DNA of 64,000 nt from Rhizophagus clarus (Eukaryota > Glomeromycota > Glomeromycetes > Glomerales > Glomeraceae). A program made the translations under genes and the position numbers. The notes under the pieces are model-generated. The model worked only from the letters and a program-made list of their open reading frames with translations. It was not told the origin of the DNA and ran no database searches. Within the stretch, counting starts at the first letter, position 1, and each line of letters begins with the position of its first letter. The stretch lies in the NCBI GenBank assembly GCA_015698045.1, contig BLAL01000254.1:248001-312000 (forward strand), given 5' to 3'. This document shows, one piece after another, positions 11,413 to 24,395 of the stretch.

Positions 11413-11570
11413 CTATTGGCAACAGAGTCCCAAAAATCATAGCGGCTTCTACCATTAATATTGTGGTAGGCGCAGTTTCTGTCTCGGCGTATGTCAACAA
11501 GTTCGTCCATCATAGCCCAGTTCCAATGGACGTTATAGTGGGAACAACGTGAACGTGTGTGGCGAGGCAT
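11413..11570 (-). pseudogene. Myb/SANT-like gene, exon 1 only (copy B)
   Basis: Same as exon 1 of the copy A gene, with CpG-type changes (RR to RC and NRAY to NCAY in the encoded protein). Intron 1 stops at the palindrome 11365-11376 and is followed by LINE sequence instead of exon 2. The missing exons 2-4 are at 27124-27503. Confidence 0.75.
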
Positions 11571-11926
11571 TATTAGTTTAGATTTGATTTTTATAATTTG
11601 ATTTTGGGATGAGTAAAAATTTGAAAGAAAGTCGTAAAATGTCACTTTAAATAAAATTTGAACAATACCTCTTTGGTTTGATTTTATTTCTCGTTTCAAT
11701 TAAATTTAATTTATTACACTTTTCATCATTAAACATATTAATTAAATCATGTACATGTTTAATTGTTTTAAATATAAATATCAATATATCATATTTAAAA
11801 ATAAAACAATTTATTATTAGCACATTCTATTGAATTTTAAATATTTCGCATACATTTCTTAAAAAAATTAATTTTTTTTAATCAATTTAATTAAAAATAA
11901 TTAAATATTTTGCGTACATTTCTTAA

Positions 11927-12152
11927 AAAAATCATAAAAAAAATCTTGTACATCGTACATACAATTACTAAATATCATCCCTTTGTGATAAATAAAAAAT
12001 TACGCAACACAAATTCAACACAAATTCAACACAAATTTAACAAATTTAACGAAATTTGGCCAAAATTAATAATTTTTTACCAGAATTATCAACACAAATT
12101 GAACACAAATTTCAGTCACGATTTATTTATGTCACACCCGCGTTGTTAATAA
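11927..12152 (+). repeat. Inner inverted repeat member (copy B)
   Basis: Equivalent of 6680-6905. Its partner is absent here because copy B is truncated at 16186. Confidence 0.6.
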
Positions 12153-12258
12153 TTAAATAAATAAATCTGCATTTTATTTATGATATGCAAAACGTGACCA
12201 TAAATTCTTTTAAGGATATAATTTTATTAAAATAAATCAAAACTCCTATATCAAGTGA

Positions 12259-15237
12259 CTAAAAAATATATTTATTTATGAAATATTCATTTTGTTTATC
12301 AAATCAGGGTACTATGTGAACGACACCATGTATAGACTCTATAGCTACAAAGTTATATAATTCTATCAATTTTAAGTGAGGACATCCATATAAATATGGG
12401 TTCCTTTTAGATTTAAAATCGTACCATTGAATTAATGCGAGATTTAGCGGTGGGTCTGTTAATACTTCTGCTAACAATAAGGCCTATAAATAATAAATAT
12501 TTATTAATACTTTTATAATAAATTATTACATAAATTGGAAAAATACCTGTCCATAACAAAGTCCTTTGTCTGATATATAATCATTTGATTCTTCAGAATC
12601 CATTGAAATAGCTATGTCGCTAAACCATACTTTATTATGATACCTGTTTGTGGCACGCATTATGGCAACATTTTCCAGTGTTACCGATCCGTATATGTTT
12701 ATTCGGATTTCACCAATAATTGTGAAACCATCAAGTAAATCTAGATATGAATCCAGACAACTTATAAATCTAGCAAAACCAGTCTGCATTTTATTGTCTA
12801 CGGAATCTTTTTTTTCATTAAAAAATGTATTTGCATCTTGTAAAGAGAATTCAAAGAGTCTTGCAGAAAATTTACAAGTGCGAGGTGTTTTTGCCGGATT
12901 CACTGAATGTTGAGACATTCTAATAGATATTGCTTGACGTTTTATCTATTAATTTAATTTCCATCTTAAGTTATATAATAAATATATACAATAAATAAAA
13001 TTTTCAAATACTTACAGTTTGTAAAAGCTGAGGTTCGACATCTTTTTTATTGCTAATTTGGTAGGGTATTTTAACGAAATATTTGTGAAGACTTTCGTAA
13101 GTTTCTGTAGTATAGCCATTTATTGCGCCATAAGATCGTATTGAGTCAATAATATGATAAACCCATGAATGCAATTTAGGTAACTTCAAATTGGAAGGAG
13201 AAACAAATTTAAAAGCCTTGACAAACATCCAGGCCCATCTATGTATTGCATCCTAAAATTTAAATGTTAATTTAATTTATTTAATTTAAATTTTCAATTT
13301 TACTAAAATTTTAATACATACATTAAATTTCTCCAAGTCACTTTCACTAAATTCTTCATATCTACTTAAAATATACATTTCATTCCAATATTCGTACAAT
13401 TTCGTAAGATCATCATTATTTACAAAATTATCTACTTCGTTATTATTTTCATCATATAAATTATCAATAACAAATATCATGACTTTCATCAAACTTCGAT
13501 ATTCACTAGCAGTTAATCTTGCAATTGACTGCAGTCCATTGGAAAAAATTTTAATGCCAGGAAAACGTGGAATTGCTGCTAGACGGCGATCTACTTCTTC
13601 AACTAATTTATTACCATTAACATGTTGCGATTTTAAGATATCGCACGTGAAGATAATTTGATAACGAAATAATCCTAAATCTAAATGATGCATTCTGTCA
13701 GGAACGGTAGCCAAGTAGATATTTATATTCCTTGATAATATAAATATTTATAATTAATATATATATATGTTATTATAATTATTTCTACTTTTGCATACTT
13801 ACGGTAAATCCCAAAAAAAATTATGTGCAAACAGATCTTTGTGTATCATTTTCAAAATGTTTACGCATTTCATCATGAGTTCTTAGTATTACATCGTTAA
13901 CCGATAAGTCTATATTTGCAAGATTTTCCCTTTTAACTAAACAGGAGTGACATGGAAGGTTTGAATTGGAGGATTTATAAACTAAACAAAAACTTGCAGC
14001 CTCCGGCCAATCTGCAATAATAGTTGAAACTCTAGGATAAAACCAGGTATTTTCATTATTTATAAAAAGGTCTATACCATCTTTTAATAAAATAATTGGT
14101 TCTAGTAAATGACGTAAAGATTTATGAAAGGTATCACGAACCAGATCTTTATTTGCAGCTTCTAAAATTGGTAAATATCCCAAAAGTTGCTTTGCATCCT
14201 GTTTATTACGACGCCATATTGGGATATTACCTAATGTAATATATATTGGATGCAATTGACTTTTTCCTAATGTATCTGTAGTTGTTGCATCTGAATATAA
14301 AATAATTGATAATAATTTGGAACCAGTAGGTAAGGATTCTTGCGTAGTTTTCCACCATTTTCCAGTGTTTTGTTCACTGTAAATACTTTCTCTATTATAC
14401 TATAAAATAATATAAATAAATTAAAATAAATATTATTTAGATTATTGAATTAACTAATATTTACTATTTACCTCATAGTTTTCGTAAGATAGCGCAAAAT
14501 TTTGTGTTATGTCAGGAACAGTTAAGATATTTTTGATGCACTGTATTAAGTTTTGATAATAAAGAAAATAATCTTTATCCTCATGTTTTGTTATAAGAAC
14601 TTTACTAAATTCTAAATTAGAAAACTTCATATTATTCATAAATGCTCGTCCCTGTTCGATATTTTTTGGTAATGGTGATTCTGTAAGATTTGAATGTTTA
14701 TTAAAAAAACGTATTATTTCATTACCACCTTTATTGTTTATTTTATATTTCGTTACTAATAACATTAGATCTTTATAAGCATCATTAGGAAATTCTGTGC
14801 AAGTTTTGGTATTGAGATTTTTGGGTTCTTCAAAAATTTCAGGCTCTTCAGATGAATCTAATATATTTTCAAAGTTACTATCTTCAAGGCTCATCTCTGA
14901 TATTGCACTTCCAATACTGTCAAATGACATATTTTGTACATCATTATCATCATCCACCTAAAATTATAAACCAAATGAGTTAGTATAATTTGAGCTTTTT
15001 CTTGAGAGCTTTAAAAAGAATAATCTGAAATAACATAATTACCTCAACTTTATCATTTTCATATTCACTACTTAGATTACTTCTTGTATCCATTTCACTG
15101 CTATATTTTTCACTATTATTATTATCATCATCTTCTTCTACTTCTACTTCTACATTTTTTAAGCATTTTTGGGCGTGTTGAGTATATGCAAAGCGTTGAC
15201 TGAATATTCGCATACAAAGGGGGCATTTGAAACTCAT
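12259..15237 (-). pseudogene. KDZ/Plavaka-type transposase, broken (copy B)
   Basis: Exons on the minus strand: 15043-15237, 14472-14957, 13803-14399, 13322-13730, 13016-13252, 12547-12945, 12259-12483. It shares with copy A the 11-bp exon 3 deletion, the exon 7 CGA to TGA stop and the Gln/Trp replacements, so A and B descend from one already broken copy. It also has private transitions, for example Asp to Asn in the acidic stretch of exon 1. Domains are otherwise as in copy C. Confidence 0.85.
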
Positions 15238-15477
15238 GTTGCTAAATTAACGCGTCAAATTTGATGAAAAGTATCAATTCACTATTCAATTTATATGAGA
15301 TTTTGTGTGCTAATAAAATTATATTTCATTGTAAAAATTTATGAATTAATTGAATGGATTACAATTGATTGAGTTATTTGAATAGATACGACTATGCAAA
15401 TTTACGCATTAATGAATGGAACTGGCTGTAAGAATCTGGTGGCTAATATCGCGGAATCATTCGCAAATTTACGCATT

Positions 15478-15696
15478 ATAGCAAAATTTAAAATATGCGA
15501 AACACTCAGCAATTTTGCTGCCAGGAACTTGCCAAGTTCGTGGGCTGGCAAATCTAAAAATAAATGTAACAAGTCTATGATGTAACATATAAATATTGTT
15601 TATTATTTTGTTTACTATTTCAACTTGCCGGCAATCTGTCAACCCACGAACCTGACAGCAAAAGTGCTGAATGTTTCGCATATTTTGAATTTGCTG
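15478..15696. repeat. MITE-like imperfect hairpin (copy B)
   Basis: Mirror of 3136-3354. Private changes relative to the other two copies are all G:C to A:T transitions (for example GCAACCTG to GCAATCTG and CCCGCG to CCCACG). Confidence 0.5.
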
Positions 15697-16186
15697 TAAC
15701 GGGCTGTAAGAATCCGGATGGCTAATACGGCTTATTCAATCGGCTAATCATCTGATAATCAGCCACAAATTTATTGGCTTAACACATTTTACAATAATAG
15801 ACGGATGATCAGCCACAAATTTATGCGATAATCAGTTATAAGCGTTCAAGATCACTATCAATCTGATTAGCCAAATGAGTTCACTGGCTGCAACTTTTTT
15901 TTTGCCATGCATACAAAGCCCCAATATGTGTAACATCTTATTTTTTTATAAATGGGTGTTGATTAATACTTCGATTGTACTATATGCTTTTACGAGAGTT
16001 TTTTTAAAAATTCTCTCATGAAAGTGTTACAATTTTTTTTTCGTAATATCACGATGCAAAATTTTTGCATTAGTTCATTCATTTTTCGTAATATTTCGCA
16101 TTAGTTTATCCATTTTTCGCAATATTTCGCAAGTTTTTTTTCTTTTTTAGTATAGAATGGCGGAAATGACGTTATGACAGCTTGCC

Positions 16187-16228
16187 CATCAGGAAATTTT
16201 ATAGGGCGAAAAATTGCGTAAGTTTACG
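16187..16228 (+). repeat. Terminal inverted repeat of copy C, array side
   Basis: Starts CATCAGGAAATTTTATAG. It matches the reverse complement of 25842-25883 at 38 of 42 positions by eye. Confidence 0.75.
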
Positions 16229-16393
16229 ATTTTGTAAGTTTACGAAAGTTTATGGCATAATATTTCGAAAAATTTCGAAATATTACATAAGTTTACAATT
16301 TCGTAAGATTTATGTGATATTACGGTCAAAATATTACGCAAGTTTTCAATATCGTAAGATTTACGCAATATTACGGTCAAAATATTCTGCAAA

Positions 16394-16846
16394 TTTACGA
16401 AACTGTAAACCTGCGTAATATTACGGTTGAAATATTTCGAAAATTTACGAGACTGTAAACCTGCGTAATATTACGGTTAAAATATTTCGAAAATTTACGA
16501 GACTGTAAACCTGCGTAATATTACGGTTGAAATATTTCGAAAATTTACGAGACTGTAAACCTGCGTAATATTACGGTTAAAATATTTCGAAAATTTACGA
16601 GACTGTAAACCTGCGTAATATTACGGTTAAAATATTTCGAAAATTTACGAGACTGTAAACCTGCGTAATATTACGGTTGAAATATTTCGAAAATTTACGA
16701 GACTGTAAACCTGCGTAATATTACGGTTGAAATATTTCGAAAATTTACGAGACTGTAAACCTGCGTAATATTACGGTTAAAATATTTCGAAAATTTACGA
16801 GACTGTAAACCTGCGTAATATTACGGTTAAAATATTTCGAAAATTT
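16394..16846 (-). repeat. 50-bp tandem array with CGTAATATTACG palindrome (copy C)
   Basis: About nine units, the mirror of 8283-8735, with only C/T variation at one position of the unit (AACCGTAATATT preceded by TTTT or TTTC). It lies about 200 bp inside the terminal repeat. Confidence 0.9.
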
Positions 16847-17243
16847 AATATTACTATTCGATCGTTAAAGCTGCGTATGCAGTAGAACGTATACAAGGGG
16901 CATGTGATACTATTGAATAATCAAAAATAATATAAACACCTTTTCTTTTATATAAACACCTTTTTTTTTAAGTTTGGGAAAACAAATTTATTTTTATTTA
17001 CGAATTTTTTATTATTTACAATTTTTATGTTAAAATTAAAGTAAATTCTAATTTTTATTATAACTTAATAAAAAAATACACATTTGATACTTGTTCGCTA
17101 CTATTTTATAAAATAGTACCCAGGCTGTACGGCGTGGACGTTAGTATCAGTCACAGCCCAAAAAAAACGTGAGTCTCCAGCCGATATTTGGTACGGACTG
17201 GGCCTAGCTACTCACTTAATAAATAATAAAAAAATAAAAATAA
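16847..17243 (-). other. Myb/SANT 3' flank with stem-loop sequences (copy C)
   Basis: Same structured patch as 7886-8282, including the 20-bp palindrome and the GTGAGT/ACTCAC and GGGCTGT/ACAGCCT pairings; one substitution was noticed relative to copy A. No coding potential. Confidence 0.4.
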
Positions 17244-17867
17244 TTATCTTCTACGATACGTAGGTAAGTTTCTCCTTCTCCTACGATCGTCACGCGTGAC
17301 TAAAATTGATCAAATTTATCAAATTTAAAACATGAACGTAAATATTAATTATAAATTTTATTATAGTATAATTACCCGGCCTCTCCCAAAATCTCGTTCT
17401 AAATTCGCGATAATATCTTTGGCCGGTACGCGTCCACAGCCGCCGCCCAGGGTTACCATTACGATAAAGGACATAGTTCTAAATATCAAAATCAGTTGAA
17501 TATTCGATAAATACATTTAATTTATATGAATGTAATTTTATTTATTTACTTACATGGTAATCCCTGACGAGGTTCCTCCACTTTTGGCTGCACTGTTGCC
17601 CAGAAACCCTCGTTCGAAATATTCTATTTATTCTGATTCAATTAAATGGATTGGTTAATTTGAATTTAAATTCTTTCTTAAAGAAATTATAGATATTAGT
17701 CATATGAACCTATTGGCAACAGAGTCCCAAAAATCATAGCGGCTTCTACCATTAATATTGTGGTAGGCGCGGTTTCTGTCTCGGCGTATGTCAACAAGTT
17801 CGTCCATCATAGCCCAGTTCCAATGGACGTTATAGTGGGAACGACGTGAACGTGTGTGGCGAGGCAT
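17244..17867 (-). CDS. Myb/SANT-like DNA-binding protein, 128 aa (copy C)
   Basis: Exons 17710-17867, 17554-17623, 17376-17478, 17244-17299. The exon structure and encoded domain are as in copy A: Arg-rich N-terminus, HWNWAMMDELVDIRR, GQQCSQKWRNLVRDY, RTRFWERP and a basic C-terminus. It is transcribed in the same direction as the KDZ transposase and starts about 690 bp after its stop. Intron 1 contains the undisturbed palindrome GAATTTAAATTC at 17662-17673. The protein is short for a free-standing transcription factor, but its size suits an accessory DNA-binding subunit, in the way Harbinger elements pair a Myb-like protein with a transposase. That comparison is an inference. Confidence 0.8.
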
Positions 17868-18222
17868 TATTAGTTTAGATTTGATTTTTATAATTTGATT
17901 TTGGGATGAGTAAAAATTTGAAAGAAAGTCGTAAAATGTCACTTTAAATAAAATTTGAACAATACCTCTTTGGTTTGATTTTATTTCTCGTTTCAATTAA
18001 ATTTAATTTATTACACTTTTCATCATTAAACATATTAATTAAATCATGTACATGTTTAATTGTTTTAAATATAAATATCAATATATCATATTTAAAAATA
18101 AAACAATTTATTATTAGCACATTCTATTGAATTTTAAATATTTCGCATACATTTCTTAAAAAAATTAATTTTTTTAATCAATTTAATTAAAAATAATTAA
18201 ATATTTTGCGTACATTTCTTAA

Positions 18223-18448
18223 AAAAATCATAAAAAAAATCTTGTACATCGTACATACAATTACTAAATATCATCCCCTTGTGATAAATAAAAAATTACG
18301 CAACACAAATTCAACACAAATTCAACACAAATTTAACAAATTTAACGAAATTTGGCCAAAATTAATAATTTTTTACCAGAATTATCAACACAAATTGAAC
18401 ACAAATTTCAGTCACGATTTATTTATGTCACACCCGCGTTGTTAATAA
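18223..18448 (+). repeat. Inner inverted repeat, KDZ side (copy C)
   Basis: Partner of 24177-24395 in opposite orientation. Contains three AACACAAATTC-type and two AACACAAATTG-type short repeats and the GTCACACCCG motif. Confidence 0.6.
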
Positions 18449-18554
18449 TTAAATAAATAAATCTGCATTTTATTTATGATATGCAAAACGTGACCATAAA
18501 TTCTTTTAAGGATATAATTTTATTAAAATAAATCAAAACTCCTATATCAAGTGA

Positions 18555-21540
18555 CTAAAAAATATATTTATTTACGAAATATTCATTTTGTTTATCAAAT
18601 CGGGGTACTATGTGAACGACACCATGTATAGACTCTATAGCTACAAAGTTATATAATTCTATCAATTTTAAGTGAGGACATCCATATAAATATGGGTTCC
18701 TTTTAGATTTAAAATCGTACCATTGAATTAATGCGAGATTTAGCGGTGGGTCTGTTAATACTTCTGCTAACAATAAGGCCTATAAATAATAAATATTTAT
18801 TAATACTTTTATAATAAATTATTACATAAATTGGAAAAATACCTGTCCATAACAAAGTCCTTTGTCTGATATATAATCATTTGATTCTTCAGAATCCATT
18901 GAAATAGCTATGTCGCTAAACCATACTTTATTATGATACCTGTTTGTGGCACGCATTATGGCACCATTTTCCAGTGTTACCGATCCGTATATGTTTATTC
19001 GGGTTTCACCAATAATTGTGAAACCATCAAGTAAATCTAGATATGAATCCAGACAACTTATAAATCTAGCAAAACCAGTCTGCATTTTATTGTCTACGGA
19101 ATCTTTTTTTTCATTAAAAAATGTATTTGCATCTTGTAAAGAGAATTCAAAGAGTCTTGCAGAAAATTTACAAGTGCGAGGTGTTTTTGCCGGATTCACT
19201 GAATGTTGAGACATTCTAATAGATATTGCTTGACGTTTTATCTATTAATTTAATTTCCATCTTAATATAATAAATATATACAATAAATAAAATTTTCAAA
19301 TACTTACAGTTCGTAAAAGCTGAGGTTCGACATCTTTTTTATTGCTAATTCGGTAGGGTATTTTAACGAAATATTTGTGAAGACTTTCGTAAGTTTCTGT
19401 AGTATAGCCATTTATTGCGCCATAAGATCGTATTGAGTCAATAATATGATAAACCCATGAATGCAATTTAGGTAACTTCAAATTGGAAGGAGAAACAAAT
19501 TTAAAAGCCTTGACAAACATCCGGGCCCATCTATGTATTGCATCCTAAAATTTAAATGTTAATTTAATTTATTTAATTTAAATTTTCAATTTTACTAAAA
19601 TTTTAATACATACATTAAATTTCTCCAAGTCACTTTCACTAAATTCTTCATATCTACTTAAAATATACATTTCATTCCAATATTCGTACAATTTCGTAAG
19701 ATCATCATTATTTACAAAATTATCTACTTCGTTATTATTTTCATCATATAAATTATCAATAACAAATATCATGACTTTCATCAAACTTCGATATTCACTA
19801 GCAGTTAATCTTGCAATTGACTGCAGTCCATTGGAAAAAATTTTAATGCCGGGAAAACGTGGAATTGCTGCTAGACGGCGATCTACTTCTTCAACTAATT
19901 TATTACCATTAACATGTTGCGATTTTAAGATATCGCACGTGAAGATAATTTGATAACGAAATAATCCTAAATCTAAATGATGCATTCTGTCAGGAACGGT
20001 AGCCAAGTAGATATTTATATTCCTTGATAATATAAATATTTATAATTAATATATATATATGTTATTATAATTATTTCTACTTTTGCATACTTACGGTAAA
20101 TCCCAAAAAAAATTATGTACAGATTCTATGCAAACAGATCTTTGTGTATCATTTTCAAAATTTTTACGCATTTCATCATGAGTTCTTAGTATTACATCGT
20201 TAACCGATAAGTCTATATTTGCAAGATTTTCCCTTTTAACTAAACAGGAGTGACATGGAAGGTTTGAATTGGAGGATTTATAAACTAAACAAAAACTTGC
20301 AGCCTCCGGCCAATCTGCAATAATAGTTGAAACTCTAGGATAAAACCAGGTATTTTCATTATTTATAAAAAGGTCTATACCATCTTTTAATAAAATAATT
20401 GGTTCTAGTAAATGACGTAAAGATTTATGAAAGGTATCACGAACCAGATCTTTATTTGCAGCTTCTAAAATTGGTAAATATCCCAAAAGTTGCTTTGCAT
20501 CCTGTTTATTACGACGCCATATTGGGATATTACCTAATGTAATATATATTGGATGCAATTGACTTTTTCCTAATGTATCTGTAGTTGTTGCATCTGAATA
20601 TAAAATAATTGATAATAATTTGGAACCAGTAGGTAAGGATTCTTGCGTAGTTTTCCACCATTTTCCAGTGTTTTGTTCACTGTAAATACTTTCTCTATTA
20701 TACTATAAAATAATATAAATAAATTAAAATAAATATTATTTAGATTATTGAATTAACTAATATTTACTATTTACCTCATAGTTTTCGTAAGATAGCGCAA
20801 AATTTTGTGTTATGTCAGGAACAGTTAAGATATTTTTGATGCACTGTATTAAGTTTTGATAATAAAGAAAATAATCTTTATCCTCATGTTTTGTTATAAG
20901 AACTTTACTAAATTCTAAATTAGAAAACTTCATATTATTCATAAATGCTCGTCCCTGTTCGATATTTTTTGGTAATGGTGATTCTGTAAGATTTGAATGT
21001 TTATTAAAAAAACGTATTATTTCATTACCACCTTTATTGTTTATTTTATATTTCGTTACTAATAACATTAGATCTTTATAAGCATCATTAGGAAATTCTG
21101 TGCAAGTTTTGGTATTGAGATTTTTGGGTTCTTCAAAAATTTCAGGCTCTTCAGATGAATCTAATATATTTTCAAAGTTACTATCTTCAAGGCTCATCTC
21201 TGATATTGCACTTCCAATACTGTCAAATGACATATTTTGTACATCATTATCATCATCCACCTAAAATTATAAACCAAATGAGTTAGTATAATTTGAGCTT
21301 TTTCTTGAGAGCTTTAAAAAGAATAATCTGAAATAACATAATTACCTCAACTTTATCATTTTCATATTCACTACTTAGATTACTTCTTGTATCCATTTCA
21401 CTGCTATATTTTTCACTATCATTATTATCATCATCTTCTTCTACTTCTACTTCTACATTTTTTAAGCATTTTTGGGCGTGTTGAGTATATGCAAAGCGTT
21501 GACTGAATATTCGCATACAAAGGGGGCATTTGAAACTCAT
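18555..21540 (-). CDS. KDZ/Plavaka-type transposase, 852 aa, open frame (copy C)
   Basis: Seven exons: 21346-21540, 20775-21260, 20095-20702, 19614-20022, 19308-19544, 18843-19241, 18555-18779. All introns are GT-AG; exon lengths sum to 2559 nt and every phase fits, giving 852 aa plus stop. Residues 5-25 form a C-X2-C-X12-H-X3-C finger, followed by an acidic stretch. The catalytic core follows the KDZ/Plavaka pattern: D264 in YSDATTTD, then HPIYITLGNIP, IADWPE with a CHSC knuckle, D441 and D447 in PDRMHHLDLGL, and TETYESLHK (E616/E619). The C-terminus (HIVPRFDKQNEYFVNKYIF) is also typical. It probably cuts and joins the CATCAGG-bounded ends. It is the only unbroken copy of three. Confidence 0.85.
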
Positions 21541-22689
21541 GTTGCTAAATTAACGCGTCAAATTTGATGAAAAGTATCAATTCACTATTCAATTTATATG
21601 AGATTTTGTGTGCTAATAAAATTATATTTCATTGTAAAAATTTATGAATTAATTGAATGGATTACAATTGATTGAGTTATTTGAATAGATACGACTACGC
21701 AAATTTACGCATTAATGAATGGAACTGGCTGTAAGAATCTGGTGGCTAATATCGCGGAATCATTCGCAAATTTACGCATTATAGCAAAATTTAAAATATG
21801 CGAAACACTCAGCAATTTTGCTGCCAGGAACTTGCCGAGTTCGTGGGCTGGCAAATCTAAAAATAAATGTAACAAGTCTATGATGTAACATATAAATATT
21901 GTTTATTATTTTGTTTACTATTTCAACTTGCCGGCAACCTGTCAACCCGCGAACCTGACAGCAAAAGTGCTGAATGTTTCGCATATTTTGAATTTGCTGT
22001 AACGGGCTGTAAGAATCCGGATGGCTAATACGGCTTATTCAATCGGCTAATCATCTGATAATCAGCCGCAAATTTATTGGCTTAACACATTTTACAATAA
22101 TGGACGGATGATCAGCCACAAATTTATGCGATAATCAGTTATAAGCGTTCAAGATCACTATCAATCTGATTAGCCAAATGAGTTCACTGGCTGCAACTTT
22201 TTTTTTGCCATGCATACAAAGCCCCAACATGTGTAACATCTTATTTTTTTATAAATGGGTGTTGATTAATACTTCGATTGTACTATATGCTTTTACGAGA
22301 GTTTTTTTAAAAATTCTCTCATGAAAGTGTTACAATTTTTTTTTCGTAATATCACGATGCAAAATTTTTGCATTAGTTCATTCATTTTTCGTAATATTTC
22401 GCATTAGTTTATCCATTTTTCGCAATATTTCGCAAGTTTTTTTTCTTTTTTAGTATAGAATGGCGGAAATGACGTTATGACAGCTTGCCTCCTTTTTCTG
22501 AACATCTGGTTCATGTATTTCCCCTTTTTCGTATTTTTAGTTCCTCATTTTCAAATTTCTGGTTCATGTCTTTCCCCTTTTTCTCATATTTTTCTCCTTT
22601 CGTATTTCTAGTTCCTCTTCAAATTTCTAGTAATATCTTTTTCTCCTTTTCGAGTTTAGTTCATATCTCCTCCCTCACATATTATCCCG
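21541..22689. promoter_or_regulatory. Divergent intergenic region of copy C
   Basis: Between the KDZ start (21540) and the unknown-gene start (22690). Contains the MITE-like hairpin (21781-21999), GGCTGATTA-type motifs and GCGAAATATT-type repeats. Both promoters must lie here if the genes are expressed. Confidence 0.5.
21781..21999. repeat. MITE-like imperfect hairpin (copy C)
   Basis: Mirror of 3136-3354. Arms of about 70-75 bp around a loop of about 70 bp. Confidence 0.5.
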
Positions 22690-24089
22690 ATGGCTACAAA
22701 ACGTGGTGAAAAACGAAATATTGATGATAATGAAAGAATCTCAAGACGTAATACTGAGAAGAGTAGTGAAGCCGAGAAACGAATAAGATTATCAGACGAT
22801 AACGTTGAAGGTATATATGACATGATATGTATCATATTTTTTATAAGAAATTATATAATATATAGTAAATTATATTTTATTGTTAAAGTTAATAAAAAAT
22901 CAATAGAGAAACTATTAAGAACCAATTCGCAGATAATTTCTAAGCTTGAAGTTCTTATCACCGGACAAAAAAATCTCGAAACCCGTCTCTCGGGCATAGA
23001 AAAAAAGCTCAACGATGATAACAAAAATAATAATACAATAGATCCGGAGTATATAAAGGTAATAAAGATGAATATTATTTAATGTAAACCTGAAATGCTA
23101 ACCTCGTTTGATTAGGAGTTCGTTAAGAAGGTGTCGAAAATTTTATTTGAAAATTTTATTTATCCTTCGCAAGACGAGTACAGACTCGCTACCGAAAAAT
23201 ATTTAAAAGACGAAAACCCGGAATTTATACGCCAGTTCAAAAAAAATCAATGGATTATTTTTTTCGAAAAAAAAATTGCCCCGACTGTAAGTTAAAGCAA
23301 TTATGAATTTTATTAAATTTCATACTAATATTTTTTTTTAATAGTTAGTACAACAACATAGAAGCATACGAGGGACGTTCACGTCTAGAGTCAAAGATGT
23401 TATGTATTCTGTTTTTGAAGCGACTGGGCATAAATTACCGTCTATTAACACTCAGGTTAGTCCGTCAAAGATTCAGGAATGGAAGAGTAAGCCGGAGGTG
23501 AAAAGATGTTACAACAACCTATTTAAAAAGGTTAAAGATGGGCAACCTACGACATATATGTCGCTGATAATCGATAAGTTGCGAAAAGAAAATAAAAATC
23601 CCTCAAAAACCCAAATAGCTTATGCGATTAGCATATGTGAAACGTACTTAAATCCTAATAATCAAAACATTCAAATGAGCGAAAGTATAATGAAGTCGAA
23701 GATAATCAACAACTTAGTAAGTTTTTAATTTACAATTTGCAAAATGTGAATTATTTGAATTACAGTTTATTTATTTATTTATTTATTTTTAGCAAAAGTT
23801 GGAAAATAGGGATAAATTTACACATTCGGACGACGATTCTCATGATGGTAATGATGTAGATAATGGTGGTGATGGAGCAGCTGACGATGGAGCAGGTGCG
23901 GCTGACGATGGTGCGACTAACGATGGTAGGCCTAACGATAGTGCGGCTAACGATAGTGCGGCCAACAATGGTGCGGCTAACGATAGCATAGCTGACGATG
24001 ATATACTTTCTAGTGACTCTTATAACACGGAGGAGGAAGGTCGGTATGTAAATAGTTTATTAGAGAATTATGGGTTGCATAGGAAATAA
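22690..24089 (+). CDS. Unknown 376-aa coiled-coil protein with acidic tail (copy C)
   Basis: Exons 22690-22810, 22889-23058, 23116-23286, 23345-23716, 23793-24089. All introns are GT-AG, total 1131 nt. Order of features: basic/charged N-terminus; probable coiled coil at residues 41-97; a central part with EFVKKVSKILFENFIYPSQ, FIRQFKKNQWIIFFEKK and RSIRGTFTSRVKDVMY; and an acidic low-complexity tail of ADDGA/NDSAANDSAA units ending VNSLLENYGLHRK. No catalytic motif or known domain is recognised. The gene is divergent from the transposase and inside both sets of inverted repeats. The clean frame in two copies argues for a maintained function, perhaps in transposition, DNA targeting or countering host silencing; none of these is shown by the sequence. 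Confidence 0.75.
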
Positions 24090-24176
24090 ATATTATTTTT
24101 TATATATATCACACGTAATAGCATTTTTTTTACCATAATAATATAGTTTTAATAAATAAAATGGTTATTAATTCTT

Positions 24177-24395
24177 AACAATACGGGTGTGACATAAATA
24201 AATCGTAGCTGAAATTTGTGTTCAATTTGTGTTCAATTTGTGTTGATAATTCTGGTAAAAAATTTGTTAATTTTGGCCAAATTTCGTTAAATTTGTTGAA
24301 TTTGTGTTGAATTTGTGTTGATAATTTTTAATTTATCACGAGGGGATGATATTTAGTAATTGTGCATATACAATTTCTGTAACGATGTACATGAT
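24177..24395 (-). repeat. Inner inverted repeat, unknown-gene side (copy C)
   Basis: Mirror of 740-958, opposite in orientation to 18223-18448. Confidence 0.6.

Larger units (their letters stand above)
11365..16186 (-). mobile_element. Copy B of the transposon, first half (KDZ side)
   Basis: Mirror image of 2646-7467 with a constant coordinate sum of 18832, meaning no indels relative to copy A. It is bounded on one side by the palindrome GAATTTAAATTC (11365-11376) next to the LINE 3' end. On the other side it is cut at GGCAAGC (16186), directly against the terminal CATCAGG of copy C. It lacks the unknown gene, the terminal repeats and Myb/SANT exons 2-4; the latter are found at 27074-28559. 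Confidence 0.8.
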
